From: Rhizobium sp. Q54
Lineage (GTDB): Bacteria > Pseudomonadota > Alphaproteobacteria > Reyranellales > Reyranellaceae
NCBI GenBank assembly: GCA_945903635.1
Contig: CAMDOT010000020.1
Location: forward strand, 1-45,232
Direction of reading: 5' to 3'
DNA: 45,232 nt
Below the pieces are notes generated by a model. That model was not told the origin of the DNA and did not search any database. It worked only from the letters and a program-made list of their open reading frames with translations. Below are positions 35,371 to 44,066 of this stretch, piece after piece. Each line of letters begins with the position of its first letter. The first letter of the stretch is position 1. Made by a program: the position numbers and the translations under genes.

Positions 35371-36282
35371 ATGGCGAAGGCTCGGGGCGGCAAAGGCCCA
35401 ACAATCGGCAAGAAGGCCAGCAACATCATCGCCTTCCAGGGTGAGCCGGGTGCGAATTCGGACATGGCCTGCCGCGCGGCCTTTCCCTACATGACGACGC
35501 TGCCTTGTCCGACCTTCGAGACGGCCATGGCCGCCGTACAGGCGGGACGGGCAGAGCTGGCTATCATCCCGGTCGAGAACTCGATCGCCGGTCGCGTCGC
35601 CGACCTGCACAGCCTGCTGCCGCATACCCGGCTGAAAATCGTGGCCGAGCATTTCCAGCGGGTCGAGCATTGCCTGGTCGCTCTTCCGGGCGCGTCCCTG
35701 AAATCCATCCGCTCGGTGAAAAGCCACGTCCAGGCGCTCGCCCAGTGCCGGAATTTCCTCAAGCGGCATCGCTTCCAGCCGACCGTCCATGCCGACACGG
35801 CAGGTGCCGCCCGCGAGATCGCCGACATCGGCGACAAGAGCGTCGGTGCCATCGCCTCTTCGCTGGCGGCGCGGATTTATAATCTCAAGGTCCTGGCCAA
35901 GAACATCGAGGATGCCGACCACAACACCACCCGCATGCTGGTGTTCTCGCGCGAGGAGGCCACGCTCGATTGGCGCACCGTGCAATGCATGACTGCCTTC
36001 CTGTTCCGGGTGAAGAGCCGGCCGGCTGCCCTCTACAAGGCGCTGGGTGGTTTTGCCACCAACGGCGTCAACATCGTGAAGCTGGAAAGCTATCTGTCTG
36101 GTGCCCGGTTCGAGCAGGCGCAGTTCTACGCCGAGGTCGAGGGCCATCCCGCGCAGCGCAGCCTGGAACTCGCCTTCGAGGAACTCGGCTTCTTCTCCGA
36201 GGAATTCAAGCCGTTGGGCACCTTTCCGGTGAATCCGTTCCGGCGAAAAGGCTGGGAAGCCCCGACCCGTCCCGGCACCTGA
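35371..36282 (+). CDS. pheA: Prephenate dehydratase
   Basis: 303-residue stand-alone prephenate dehydratase that makes phenylpyruvate for phenylalanine synthesis. Dehydratase lobes: FQGEPGANSDMACRAAFP, AIIPVENSIAGRVADLHSLL, VGAIASSLAARIYNLKVL and the TTRMLVF motif (family T-x-x-x-F type). A C-terminal ACT domain (about 205-285; RPAALYKALGGFATNGVN and LESYLSG) should bind phenylalanine for feedback control. Start 35371 follows AAGGGA and adds a short basic N-terminal tail. It leads an operon with rpe (12-base gap) and a GST gene. Confidence 0.95.
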   Translation: MAKARGGKGPTIGKKASNIIAFQGEPGANSDMACRAAFPYMTTLPCPTFETAMAAVQAGRAELAIIPVENSIAGRVADLHSLLPHTRLKIVAEHFQRVEHCLVALPGASLKSIRSVKSHVQALAQCRNFLKRHRFQPTVHADTAGAAREIADIGDKSVGAIASSLAARIYNLKVLAKNIEDADHNTTRMLVFSREEATLDWRTVQCMTAFLFRVKSRPAALYKALGGFATNGVNIVKLESYLSGARFEQAQFYAEVEGHPAQRSLELAFEELGFFSEEFKPLGTFPVNPFRRKGWEAPTRPGT

Positions 36283-36294
36283 GCGAGGCGATCC

Positions 36295-36957
36295 ATGCCG
36301 CAGCAGACCGTCCGCATCGCGCCCTCCATTCTCAGCGCCGACTTCGCCTCGCTCGGCCCCGAGATCGCCGCGGTGAGCGCGGCCGGCGCCGACTGGATCC
36401 ATGTCGATGTAATGGACGGCCACTTCGTGCCCAACATCACCATTGGTCCGATGGTCGTGAAGGCGTTGCGCAAGCACAGCAAGCTGCCGTTCGACGTGCA
36501 TCTCATGATCTCGCCGGTCGATCCGATGGTGCCGGCCTATGTCGATGCCGGTGCCGACGTGGTCTCGTTTCATCCCGAGGCCGGGGCGCACGTCCATCGC
36601 ACCATCCAGCTCATCAAGAGTCACGGCAAGAAAGCGGGCTGCGTGCTCAATCCTGCGACGCCGCTTTCAGCTATCGAGAACGTGCTAGGTGATCTCGACC
36701 TCGTGCTGGTGATGAGCGTCAATCCCGGCTTCGGCGGCCAGGCCTTCATCGAAAGCCAGCTCGCCAAGATCGCCGCTCTGCGCAAGGCCATCGATGCGCT
36801 GGGCAAGACCATCGACCTCGAGGTCGATGGTGGCGTCAATCCGGAAACGGCTCGGCGCTGCATTAAGGCCGGTGCCGACGTTCTCGTGGCCGGTACCGCG
36901 GTCTTCAGCGGCGGACCGGACCGCTACGCCGCCAACATCAAGGCTTTACGGTCATGA
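36295..36957 (+). CDS. rpe: Ribulose-phosphate 3-epimerase
   Basis: 220-residue TIM-barrel enzyme that interconverts ribulose 5-phosphate and xylulose 5-phosphate in the pentose phosphate and Calvin pathways. Motifs in order: [30 protein letters not shown] with metal-binding His and Asp, [18 protein letters not shown] phosphate loop, and [11 protein letters not shown]. Length and motifs are complete. The stop overlaps the start of the GST gene (ATGA), so translation is coupled. Confidence 0.97.
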   Translation: MPQQTVRIAPSILSADFASLGPEIAAVSAAGADWIHVDVMDGHFVPNITIGPMVVKALRKHSKLPFDVHLMISPVDPMVPAYVDAGADVVSFHPEAGAHVHRTIQLIKSHGKKAGCVLNPATPLSAIENVLGDLDLVLVMSVNPGFGGQAFIESQLAKIAALRKAIDALGKTIDLEVDGGVNPETARRCIKAGADVLVAGTAVFSGGPDRYAANIKALRS

Positions 36958-37871
36958 CCGATATCATATTGCACCACTACGCCGGCTCGCCCTTTGCCGA
37001 GAAGGTGCGTATCGCGCTCGGCATCAAGCAGGCGGCCTGGAAGTCGGTCGACATTCCCAACGTCATGCCCAAGCCGGACCTGATGCCGCTCAGCGGTGGC
37101 TACCGCAAGACGCCGGTCCTGCAGGTCGGCGCCGACATCTACTGCGACACGCAGCTCATCATGATGGAGATCGAGAAGCGCCTACCTGCGTCGCCGCTGC
37201 TGCCCAAGGGCAAGGAAGGCGAAGTGCGCGGGCTTGCCATGTGGATCGACCGCAACATCTTCTGGTCGGCTGTCGGTGTGGTCATGGGCGCGATCGGCGA
37301 CAAGCTGCCCGACGCCTTCAAGAAGGACCGCAGTGAATTCTCCGGCCGTTCGTTCGACGCCGACAAGCTTCGGGCCTCCATTCCGATGACGCGCGACCAG
37401 ACCTATGCCCAGCTGACGCTGGCCGAGACGATGTTGGCCGACGGCCGCGCCTACCTGCTGGGCGGCGAGCCCACCCTGGCGGACTGCGCCCTCTACAATC
37501 CGGTGTGGTTCATCAAGGAGCGGCTCGGCTCCACGGCGAGCCCGCTCGACCGGCTGCCCAGGATCGTCGCCTGGTCCGAGCGCATGAAGGCATTTGGGGC
37601 GGGCTCGCGCCAGGATATCACGGCGGCCGAAGCGCTCGAGATCGCCAAGGCAGCCAAGCCTGCGCCGACCGGCGTCGACGCCAATGATCCGAGCGGCCTG
37701 AAGGCCAGTCAAAAGATCAGCGTCACGCCGGACGATACCGGCAGGGTGCCGGTGAGCGGCGAGCTCGCGGGCCTGACGGCGGACCGTATTTCGATTGCTC
37801 GCAGCGATCCGCGGGTGGGCGACGTCGTCGTCCATTTCCCGCGCGCGGGATTCATCATCCAGACGCTATAG
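36954..37871 (+). CDS. Glutathione S-transferase family protein
   Basis: 305-residue two-domain GST-like protein: N-terminal thioredoxin fold ([17 protein letters not shown], and [20 protein letters not shown] with the cis-Pro and glutathione-binding Asp/Ser-like region), then an all-helical domain with [16 protein letters not shown]. About 70 extra C-terminal residues form a beta-like tail ([31 protein letters not shown]) outside the usual GST length of about 220. It is the last gene of the pheA-rpe unit. Its stop codon immediately follows the complement of the convergent PhzF stop. The substrate is unknown. Confidence 0.87.
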   Translation: MTDIILHHYAGSPFAEKVRIALGIKQAAWKSVDIPNVMPKPDLMPLSGGYRKTPVLQVGADIYCDTQLIMMEIEKRLPASPLLPKGKEGEVRGLAMWIDRNIFWSAVGVVMGAIGDKLPDAFKKDRSEFSGRSFDADKLRASIPMTRDQTYAQLTLAETMLADGRAYLLGGEPTLADCALYNPVWFIKERLGSTASPLDRLPRIVAWSERMKAFGAGSRQDITAAEALEIAKAAKPAPTGVDANDPSGLKASQKISVTPDDTGRVPVSGELAGLTADRISIARSDPRVGDVVVHFPRAGFIIQTL

Positions 37872-38759
37872 CGAAACCTCGCCCCGAAGCACGGGGACGC
37901 AGCCGCCACCGACCGAGGCGCGAATGCCGTCTGCCGCGCGGTGCGCGGAGGCGAGCAACAGGCTCGGCCGGCCCATCTCGACGCCCTGGACGATGTCGTA
38001 GTGTCCCTCCTGGTCGGCGGTCAGGGACAGCAACAGCGCTGCGAGCGGCGTCGCGGCGCTGCCCGTGGCGGCATCCTCGACCGTGCCGGAGAGGGGCGAA
38101 AACATGCGGCTGCGCAGGCGGGCGCGGTCACCGCTCCGGCCAGCGTGGGCATAGAGATAGAGCGGCAGGCGCTTGGGCCCCATCCCGGTCGGTGCGTATT
38201 GCGTGACGGCATGGCGGAAACGCGCGATGTCGGGAACGGCGCGGGTCAGCGCCTCGGCTGTCACTTCCGCCACGATGAAGGAATTGCCAACCGAGGCCAT
38301 GACCGGGCGGTGCGCGGTCACGACGACTTCGCCAGGGGCGATGCCGACACAGTCCGCGAGCAGATCCACCGGCATCTCGGCGCCGAGCGATAGCGGTTGC
38401 GGTGCCGCGATCGTCACGGCATCGCCGTCGACCTTCACCTCGACCAGGCCGGCGATCTCCTCGAAACGCAGCATACCGTCCTTGGCCCGTCCGCGGCCGG
38501 CCAGCACCCAGCCGGTGCCGACGTTGGGATGGCCGGCGAAGGGCATCTCGGCGGTGCGATTGAAAATGCGCACGCGGGCAGTGTGGGCAGGATCGTTCGG
38601 CGGCAGCACGAAAGTCGTCTCGCTCAAATTGAACTCGGCGGCGAGGGACTGCATGTCGGCGTCCGACAGGCCACGCGCGTCGGGAAATACGGCCAGCGGA
38701 TTGCCACCGAAACGCCGGTCGGTGAAAACGTCGACAGTGACGAACTCGTAGGTCTTCAT
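37866..38759 (-). CDS. PhzF-family isomerase/epimerase-like protein
   Basis: 297-residue protein with the duplicated diaminopimelate-epimerase-like fold of the PhzF family. FVTVDVFTDRRFGGNPLAVF is the family opening, with the catalytic-type Glu in FNLSETTFV, then FAGHPNVGTGWVL and, in the second half, GTVEDAATGSAATPLAALL. Start 38759 (MKTYEF) is preferred over an upstream extension. Best-known PhzF acts in phenazine synthesis, but most homologues, including this lone gene, have unknown substrates; no phenazine genes are nearby. Confidence 0.92.
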   Translation of the reverse strand: MKTYEFVTVDVFTDRRFGGNPLAVFPDARGLSDADMQSLAAEFNLSETTFVLPPNDPAHTARVRIFNRTAEMPFAGHPNVGTGWVLAGRGRAKDGMLRFEEIAGLVEVKVDGDAVTIAAPQPLSLGAEMPVDLLADCVGIAPGEVVVTAHRPVMASVGNSFIVAEVTAEALTRAVPDIARFRHAVTQYAPTGMGPKRLPLYLYAHAGRSGDRARLRSRMFSPLSGTVEDAATGSAATPLAALLLSLTADQEGHYDIVQGVEMGRPSLLLASAHRAADGIRASVGGGCVPVLRGEVSL

Positions 38760-38781
38760 CGCGAACCCGCTACACGATCTC

Positions 38782-39645
38782 TCATACAATCTCTGCGCCG
38801 ATTTCGCCTGCAAGGCGGCGCAAGGCGGCGACCGAGCGCGCCGTGGCGTTGCGGCCGTCGCCGGGGCAATGGGTTTCGATGCTGGCCAGGACTTCGGGCG
38901 CCTTCACGCCGCGCAGCAATCGCCTGAGCTCGTCGGCCCAGGGAATGTCGCCGTCGCCCAGCGGCACCGTTCGCTTCGCCGTCATGTCGCGGTCCTTGAG
39001 ATGGATGGCATCGACGTACGGTGCGAGCTGCTCGATGTCGGCGTCGCCGGGCGGCGCACCGATCGACCAGCCGTTGGCGATATCGACCAGCGGCTTCACA
39101 GACCCCGGCCGCGGCTCGGGGTACCCGGCGAAGAACTGGGCGAGCTCGGTCACTGAGCCCACGTTGCAGACAGGCTCGTTCTCGACTTCCACGTCGACGC
39201 TGTAGGTCAGGGCAAGATCGGCCAGACGCTCGAAGGAGGAGAACAGATCGGTCGGCTGATAGCCCGGATAGCGCAAATGGGTGAACACGCGCATTCTGCG
39301 TGCCTTCAGCACGACGGCGACATCGAAGGCGTAGGCCAGCGGGTCGTCGGACGGGCAGGTCGCGGGATCGAAGGCGAAATCGACCTTGCCGGCGGCGGCT
39401 TCCTTGCCGGGCATGGCCCATTTCAGCACGGGCGAGACGAAGGTCGGCACGCTGAGGCCGGCCTTCTCGATCGTCCGGGCGACGGCCGCGACCTCTTCCA
39501 GCGGCATGCCCATGAGATTGCGCCCACCTACCGTGCGCATATCGAGACGACGGACGTCGTTCTCGGCGCAGAACGAGATCATTTCATCGAGAGTGGGGCC
39601 GATTTCATCGCCGATCACGGCGAGCGCAAGACGGGGCAGGGTCAT
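38782..39645 (-). CDS. Sugar phosphate isomerase/epimerase-like TIM-barrel protein
   Basis: 287-residue xylose-isomerase-like TIM barrel (AP endonuclease family 2). Metal-ligand candidates are Glu in VDVEVENEP, Asp and His in VDAIHLKDRD and Glu in SIETHCPGDGR. No signal peptide. The reaction is not predictable from sequence. It lies 22 bases upstream of the PhzF gene on the same strand, so the two are probably one operon, and it is divergent from the DUF853 gene. Confidence 0.85.
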   Translation of the reverse strand: MTLPRLALAVIGDEIGPTLDEMISFCAENDVRRLDMRTVGGRNLMGMPLEEVAAVARTIEKAGLSVPTFVSPVLKWAMPGKEAAAGKVDFAFDPATCPSDDPLAYAFDVAVVLKARRMRVFTHLRYPGYQPTDLFSSFERLADLALTYSVDVEVENEPVCNVGSVTELAQFFAGYPEPRPGSVKPLVDIANGWSIGAPPGDADIEQLAPYVDAIHLKDRDMTAKRTVPLGDGDIPWADELRRLLRGVKAPEVLASIETHCPGDGRNATARSVAALRRLAGEIGAEIV

Positions 39646-39709
39646 GCGGTTAACCTACTATCGCCCGACGTCTTTGGCTAAGGTTGGGTTTGAGATCGTA
39701 GGAGGCGAC

Positions 39710-41407
39710 ATGAGCGACGAAGCGGCGATTTTCGTGGGCGCGAGCGATGTCGATCAGTATCTCCTTTTGAAGTACGGCAATCGGCACGGGCTGATCGCCG
39801 GCGCCACCGGCACCGGCAAGACCGTGACCCTGCAGACCATCGCCGAGGGCTTCTCCGCCTATGGCGTGCCCGTGTTCATGGCCGACGTGAAGGGCGATCT
39901 GTCGGGCGTCAGCCAGCCGGGCGGCGACAATCCGAGGGCCGTCGAGCGTGCCAGGCAAATGGCCATCGAGGGCTACGCGGGGCGTGCCTTCCCGACGGCC
40001 TACTGGGACCTGTTCGGCGAAAAAGGCCATCCGATTCGCACAACGGTGAGCGAGGTGGGCCCAGTACTCATGGCACGCCTTCTTCAGCTCAACGAAACCC
40101 AGGAGGGTGTGCTCAACATCGCCTTCAAGGTCGCCGACGAGCAGGGCCTGCTACTGCTCGATTTCAAGGATCTCCAGGCCCTGCTGCAATGGCTGGCGGA
40201 GAACGCTGGCCAGCTCACCACCGAATACGGCAATGTCAGCAAGCAATCCGTCGGCACGATCCAGCGCCAGCTCCTGATGCTCGACCAGCAGGGCGGCGAG
40301 GGGTTCTTCGGCGAACCCGCGCTCGATCTCGCCGACATGATCCGCTGCGATGCGGCCGGCCTCGGCACGATCAACGTTCTGGCCGCCGACCGGCTGATGC
40401 AGAATCCGCGGCTCTACGGCACATTTCTGCTCTGGCTGCTCTCCGAGCTGTTCGAGGCGCTGCCCGAGGTAGGCGATCTCGACAAGCCCAAGTTCGTGTT
40501 CTTCTTCGACGAGGCGCATCTGCTGTTCAACGATGCGCCCAAGGCGTTGCTCGAGCGCATCGAACAGGTGGTACGGCTGATCCGCTCCAAGGGCGTGGGC
40601 GTCTATTTCATCACCCAGAATCCGCTCGATATTCCCGAGTCGGTGCTGGGCCAGCTCGGCAACCGCGTGCAGCATGCGTTGCGGGCTTTTACGCCGAGAG
40701 ACCAGAAGGCGGTGAAGGTCGCGGCCGAAACCTTTCGCCCCAACAAGAAGTTCGACGTCGCCCAGGCAATCACCGAACTCGGTGTCGGCGAGGCATTGCT
40801 GTCGTTCCTCGACACCAAGGGCGTGCCGACTCCGGTCGAGCGCTGCCTGATCGCACCGCCCCAGGGGCGCATCGGTCCGGCGAAGGATGCCGAGCGGAAG
40901 GCGGTCATGGCGGCCAGCCTGCTGGCCGGCAAGTACGACAAGACCATCGATAGGGCGTCCGCCTACGAGGTGCTGATGGGCCGCGTATCGGCGGGTGCCC
41001 AGACAGAGCCGGCCACGCCGGCCAGCAGCACGCCGCGCCGGCGCGGTCAGTACGGCTCCGTCCCTCAAACGGCGCCACCCGCGCCGCCGCCATCACCATC
41101 ACCATCGCCATCGCCATCGGGTCCGTGGGGAGGTCGCCCTGAGGCTGAGGCCGCGCGGATCGAACCCCGGCTGAAGAAGGCACAACCGCCGATGTCGGCG
41201 CCTGCGCCGACATCGAGGGCTCCCGCCGGCCGTCAGCGCGACTCGATCGGCGTGACCGTCGCCAAGGCCGCCAGCCGCAGCATGGCGACCATCGCCGCGC
41301 GCGAGGCGGCCAAGGCCATTTTCGGCAGGGGCAGGGCGGGCAACATCGGCGCCAGTGTCGGTGGCGCCGTGCTGAGGGGCGTTCTGGGCTCGATCCTGAG
41401 AGGCTGA
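39710..41407 (+). CDS. DUF853 / HerA-like P-loop ATPase (YjgR family)
   Basis: 565-residue ATPase, start set by GGAGG at 39701-39705. Walker A is GATGTGKTVTLQTI (about residue 30); FMADVKGDLSGV, Walker B KFVFFFDEAHLLF and the YFITQNPLDIPESVLGQLGNR sensor block follow, all typical of DUF853/YjgR proteins related to HerA and FtsK motors. The last 120 residues are a low-complexity Pro/Ser/Arg tail with an SPSPSPSP run and a glycine-rich end (RAGNIGASVGGAVLRG). The cellular role of the family is not settled. Probably monocistronic. Confidence 0.9.
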   Translation: MSDEAAIFVGASDVDQYLLLKYGNRHGLIAGATGTGKTVTLQTIAEGFSAYGVPVFMADVKGDLSGVSQPGGDNPRAVERARQMAIEGYAGRAFPTAYWDLFGEKGHPIRTTVSEVGPVLMARLLQLNETQEGVLNIAFKVADEQGLLLLDFKDLQALLQWLAENAGQLTTEYGNVSKQSVGTIQRQLLMLDQQGGEGFFGEPALDLADMIRCDAAGLGTINVLAADRLMQNPRLYGTFLLWLLSELFEALPEVGDLDKPKFVFFFDEAHLLFNDAPKALLERIEQVVRLIRSKGVGVYFITQNPLDIPESVLGQLGNRVQHALRAFTPRDQKAVKVAAETFRPNKKFDVAQAITELGVGEALLSFLDTKGVPTPVERCLIAPPQGRIGPAKDAERKAVMAASLLAGKYDKTIDRASAYEVLMGRVSAGAQTEPATPASSTPRRRGQYGSVPQTAPPAPPPSPSPSPSPSGPWGGRPEAEAARIEPRLKKAQPPMSAPAPTSRAPAGRQRDSIGVTVAKAASRSMATIAAREAAKAIFGRGRAGNIGASVGGAVLRGVLGSILRG

Positions 41408-41419
41408 CGCGGGGTCGCG

Positions 41420-41767
41420 TCAGGCTTCGACGATCAGCGTGCCGTCCATGTCGTCGTGGCCGTCGCCGCAGAACACGTCGCACAGGAACGTGAAACTGCC
41501 GGTCTTGCCGGGGGTCAGGGAGACGCGTGTCTCCTGGCCCGGCACGACCTCCACGCGGATGCCGAAATCCGGCATCTTGAAGCCGTGGATACGGTCCTCG
41601 GTCGTCAGCACCAGCACCATCGGCTGGCCGAGCTTCACGGTCGCCTTGTTCGGGTGAAACTCGAATTTCCTGGCGCTTATCCGCACCTCCACAGGCGACT
41701 GGGCGGCAAGACGCGCCGCTCCGATCATGAGCGGAATGCCGAGCAGCACCAGTGCCCGGCGCTTCAT
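41420..41767 (-). CDS. CuA-type cupredoxin domain protein
   Basis: 115-residue exported protein: signal-like N-terminus (MKRRALVLLGIPLMIGAARLAA) and a cupredoxin domain. It has IHGFKMPDFG with a His ligand and the full CuA signature Cys-x3-Cys-x3-His-x2-Met in CDVFCGDGHDDM, as in cytochrome oxidase subunit II and N2O reductase. No oxidase genes are nearby and the N-terminal helices of a true subunit II are absent. A periplasmic electron carrier or copper-handling protein is most likely. It begins four bases after the stop of the phosphoesterase gene. Confidence 0.88.
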   Translation of the reverse strand: MKRRALVLLGIPLMIGAARLAAQSPVEVRISARKFEFHPNKATVKLGQPMVLVLTTEDRIHGFKMPDFGIRVEVVPGQETRVSLTPGKTGSFTFLCDVFCGDGHDDMDGTLIVEA

Positions 41768-41771
41768 CGCC

Positions 41772-42647
41772 TCAGCTCTTGGTGACCGGCAATTCGGTGA
41801 AGCTCACCTTTGCCCCGACCGTCACGTCGCGCGTTCCGAGGCCGGGCTGGGCGGCATCGTAGGGCAGCGGCGCCCGCTTGGGCTGCGAGCCGGGTGCGGT
41901 CAGCGGGAAGATCAGTGACTTGGCGGCATGATGGGCGATATGGCCCGTCATGTGATGGTTCTCCTGATGGATGTGGCCGTAGAACACCACGACGTTGGTG
42001 TAGGGCATCAAGAGGTCGATCGCCTTGGCGCCGTCCGCGGTCGTCCAGTCCCAGTCGGGCTTCAGGTCGAACAGCGGCCGGTGCGTCAGCACCACGATGC
42101 GGTCGTCGGTCTTGCGTTGCTTGAGGTCGGCGGCCAGCCAGGCGAGCTGCTCGTCGCCGAGCTTAGCGGCGGGATCGGTGGTGTTGTCGAGGGCGATGAA
42201 ATGCACGCCTTTGTGGTCGAAGGTGTAGTTCACCGCGCCGAAGAATTCCTTGTAGGCCTCGCCACGGTCGAGCGAGGCATCGTGCTCGCCGGGCATGAAA
42301 CGCACGTCCTTGACGCGCAGTGCCGAGACGATCTCCTTGAAGCGCTGCATGCGGGCGCGCCGTTCCTTGGGATCGTCGGTCGTATGGGTGAGGTCGCCGG
42401 TGAAGACGATGAAGTCGGGCGGGTTGGCGAGACCGTTCACGGTCGCCACGGCCTTTGCCAGGGTATTCTCGGCATCGGGATTGGCCGCGCCCTTGTAGCC
42501 CCAGTGCGTGTCGGAGAACTGGACGAAATGGAAGTCGCCGGCGGCCTGGGCCGAAGCTTGTCGGTCGGCGAACAGCCCGGCCGTGAAGGTGACTCCCGCC
42601 ACGCCGGCGAGCTTGAGAAAATCGCGACGATCCCGTTGCAGCATCAT
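41772..42647 (-). CDS. Tat-exported metallophosphoesterase
   Basis: 291-residue calcineurin-like phosphoesterase. The N-terminus RRDFLKLAGVAGVTFTAG is a twin-arginine signal, so the enzyme is exported folded with metals. Metal motifs: FSDTHW (D-x-H), FTGDLTH (GD), GEHD where most relatives have GNHD, LTHRPLF, and YGHIHQENH (GH-x-H). The Asn-to-Glu change in the third motif removes a usual metal ligand side chain and may alter metal choice. Co-oriented with the CuA protein downstream, and divergent from the ECF sigma gene, with which it shares a 104-base upstream gap. Confidence 0.9.
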   Translation of the reverse strand: MMLQRDRRDFLKLAGVAGVTFTAGLFADRQASAQAAGDFHFVQFSDTHWGYKGAANPDAENTLAKAVATVNGLANPPDFIVFTGDLTHTTDDPKERRARMQRFKEIVSALRVKDVRFMPGEHDASLDRGEAYKEFFGAVNYTFDHKGVHFIALDNTTDPAAKLGDEQLAWLAADLKQRKTDDRIVVLTHRPLFDLKPDWDWTTADGAKAIDLLMPYTNVVVFYGHIHQENHHMTGHIAHHAAKSLIFPLTAPGSQPKRAPLPYDAAQPGLGTRDVTVGAKVSFTELPVTKS

Positions 42648-42751
42648 GTCCTCCGGAGTTGGAACTACGGGGGACTACCGCCTGTGCCCGGGGCCTATTC
42701 CGGCGATTCGACGCGGGAATAAAATCGACCCCCGGTCGGTATTGTTGTCCT

Positions 42752-43327
42752 ATGGGCCTCATGTCCGACGCGCCGGAGCCCGATGGCAGGACGCCCGATG
42801 GTAGGACGGTCGAGCGCTTTCGCATCGTCGTGCTGCCGCATCTCGACTCGGCCTACGGTTTTGCCCGCTGGCTGACACGCGATCCCGTGGCGGCGCAGGA
42901 CCTGGCACAGGAATCTCTCCTGCGCGCGTTGCGCTACTTCCACGCGTTCCGCGGCGAAGAGGCAAAGCCGTGGCTGCTGCGGATCGTGCGCAACACCTGG
43001 ACCGACATGCGCACACGGTATGCCGCGGAATCGGAGTCACTCGAGATCGTCGAAAACCGGGCCGCCGACGGCCCCGATCCCGAGCAGAGCGCGCAGGCCG
43101 GTGATCGTCGTCGGCATGTAGCGGCGGCACTGGCGGCGGTGCCGGCGGAGGTGCGCGAGGTCCTCGTCCTGCGCGAGATCGAGGACCTTTCCTACAAGCA
43201 GATCGCGGCGGTGCTCGATCTGCCGATCGGCACCGTCATGTCGCGCCTGGCGCGGGCGCGGGAGAAGTTGGCCGCCGAGCTGCGCGGCCGCCTGGGAAGG
43301 AGGGATCATGGACTGTCCGACCTGTGA
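42752..43327 (+). CDS. ECF-type RNA polymerase sigma factor
   Basis: 191-residue sigma-70 family ECF factor. Region 2 (about residues 28-95) has AYGFARWLTRDPVAAQDLAQESLLRA and PWLLRIVRNTWTDMRTR; region 4 (about 125-180) has AALAAVPAEVREVLVLREIEDLSYKQIAAVLDLPIGTVMSRLARAREKL. Start 42752 or ATG 42761; neither has a good ribosome site. The anti-sigma gene overlaps its 3' end by 20 bases, the usual paired arrangement. Targets may include its own promoter and the divergent phosphoesterase operon, but no paired promoter motif was recognised. Confidence 0.94.
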   Translation: MGLMSDAPEPDGRTPDGRTVERFRIVVLPHLDSAYGFARWLTRDPVAAQDLAQESLLRALRYFHAFRGEEAKPWLLRIVRNTWTDMRTRYAAESESLEIVENRAADGPDPEQSAQAGDRRRHVAAALAAVPAEVREVLVLREIEDLSYKQIAAVLDLPIGTVMSRLARAREKLAAELRGRLGRRDHGLSDL

Positions 43328-44066
43328 GGCGATGGTCGACGCCTATGTCGATGGCGAGCTGTCGGCGCGCGACAGCGCGGAATTCGAGACAGCACTCGCG
43401 ATCTGCGCCGGGTGCCGCAAGCGGCTGGAGGCTGCGCGGACGATGAGCAACTTGCTGCGCGATCTGCCGGCGGAACCTGCGCCGGACCTGCTGCGCGCGC
43501 GGATCGAGCGCGACCTGAGAGCAATCGCGGGACGCCCTCGCGAACGGGCGCGCGAACAGCTGCGCTGGGCAGCGATTGCCGCCAGCCTGATCGTGGCTGT
43601 CGGCCTTGGCTGGCTCGGCGGAAACCTCACGGGGCAGGGCGGGCGGCAGTCGGACGAGATGATTGCCGGCTATCTGCGGGTGGCGATGGCCGAGACGCCG
43701 GTCGATGTCGCCTCGTCGGACCGCCATACGGTGAAGCCGTGGTTCGTCGGCCGTGTCGACTATGCGCCGCCCGTCCATGACCTCACCGCGCAGGGTTTCC
43801 CGCTGCTGGGTGGCCGTCTCGATGTCGTCGATGGCCGCAAGGTGGCGGTGCTCGTCTACCGTCGTAACCAGCATCGGCTGGCGCTCACCGTCTGGCCGGC
43901 GACTGCAGCCGGCGACACCTCGCCCGATGTCACGGTGCGCGACGGCTTTGCGCTCACCCGCTGGCGCCATGCCGGGTTCGAAATGCGCGCTGTTTCCGAC
44001 CTGGCACCAGCCGAGATGAAGTCATTTGCGACGGCCCTCGATAGGGCCATCGACACTGGAAGCTGA
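43308..44066 (+). CDS. Membrane-bound anti-sigma factor
   Basis: 252-residue protein with a cytoplasmic anti-sigma domain, one membrane helix (about residues 87-106, WAAIAASLIVAVGLGWLGG) and a periplasmic domain of about 145 residues. The N-terminus has MDCPTC and a C-x2-C pair (ICAGC) with VDGELSARDSAEFE between, as in zinc-binding anti-sigma proteins. The His normally four residues before the C-x2-C is an Ala here, so metal would have to be held by the N-terminal Cys3 and Cys6. Overlaps the sigma gene by 20 bases. Its stop and the leuB stop abut in TGATCA. Confidence 0.9.
   Translation: MDCPTCEAMVDAYVDGELSARDSAEFETALAICAGCRKRLEAARTMSNLLRDLPAEPAPDLLRARIERDLRAIAGRPRERAREQLRWAAIAASLIVAVGLGWLGGNLTGQGGRQSDEMIAGYLRVAMAETPVDVASSDRHTVKPWFVGRVDYAPPVHDLTAQGFPLLGGRLDVVDGRKVAVLVYRRNQHRLALTVWPATAAGDTSPDVTVRDGFALTRWRHAGFEMRAVSDLAPAEMKSFATALDRAIDTGS

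Noticed and set aside
34668..35465. 265-codon version of the cytochrome c gene
   Set aside because: The extension has no signal or site and would overlap the pheA start region; MANFN at 35195 gives the normal anchored form.
42661..42690. GGAAC as an EcfG-type -35 upstream of the ECF sigma gene
   Set aside because: No CGTT-type -10 at 16-17 bases; the match is five bases only.
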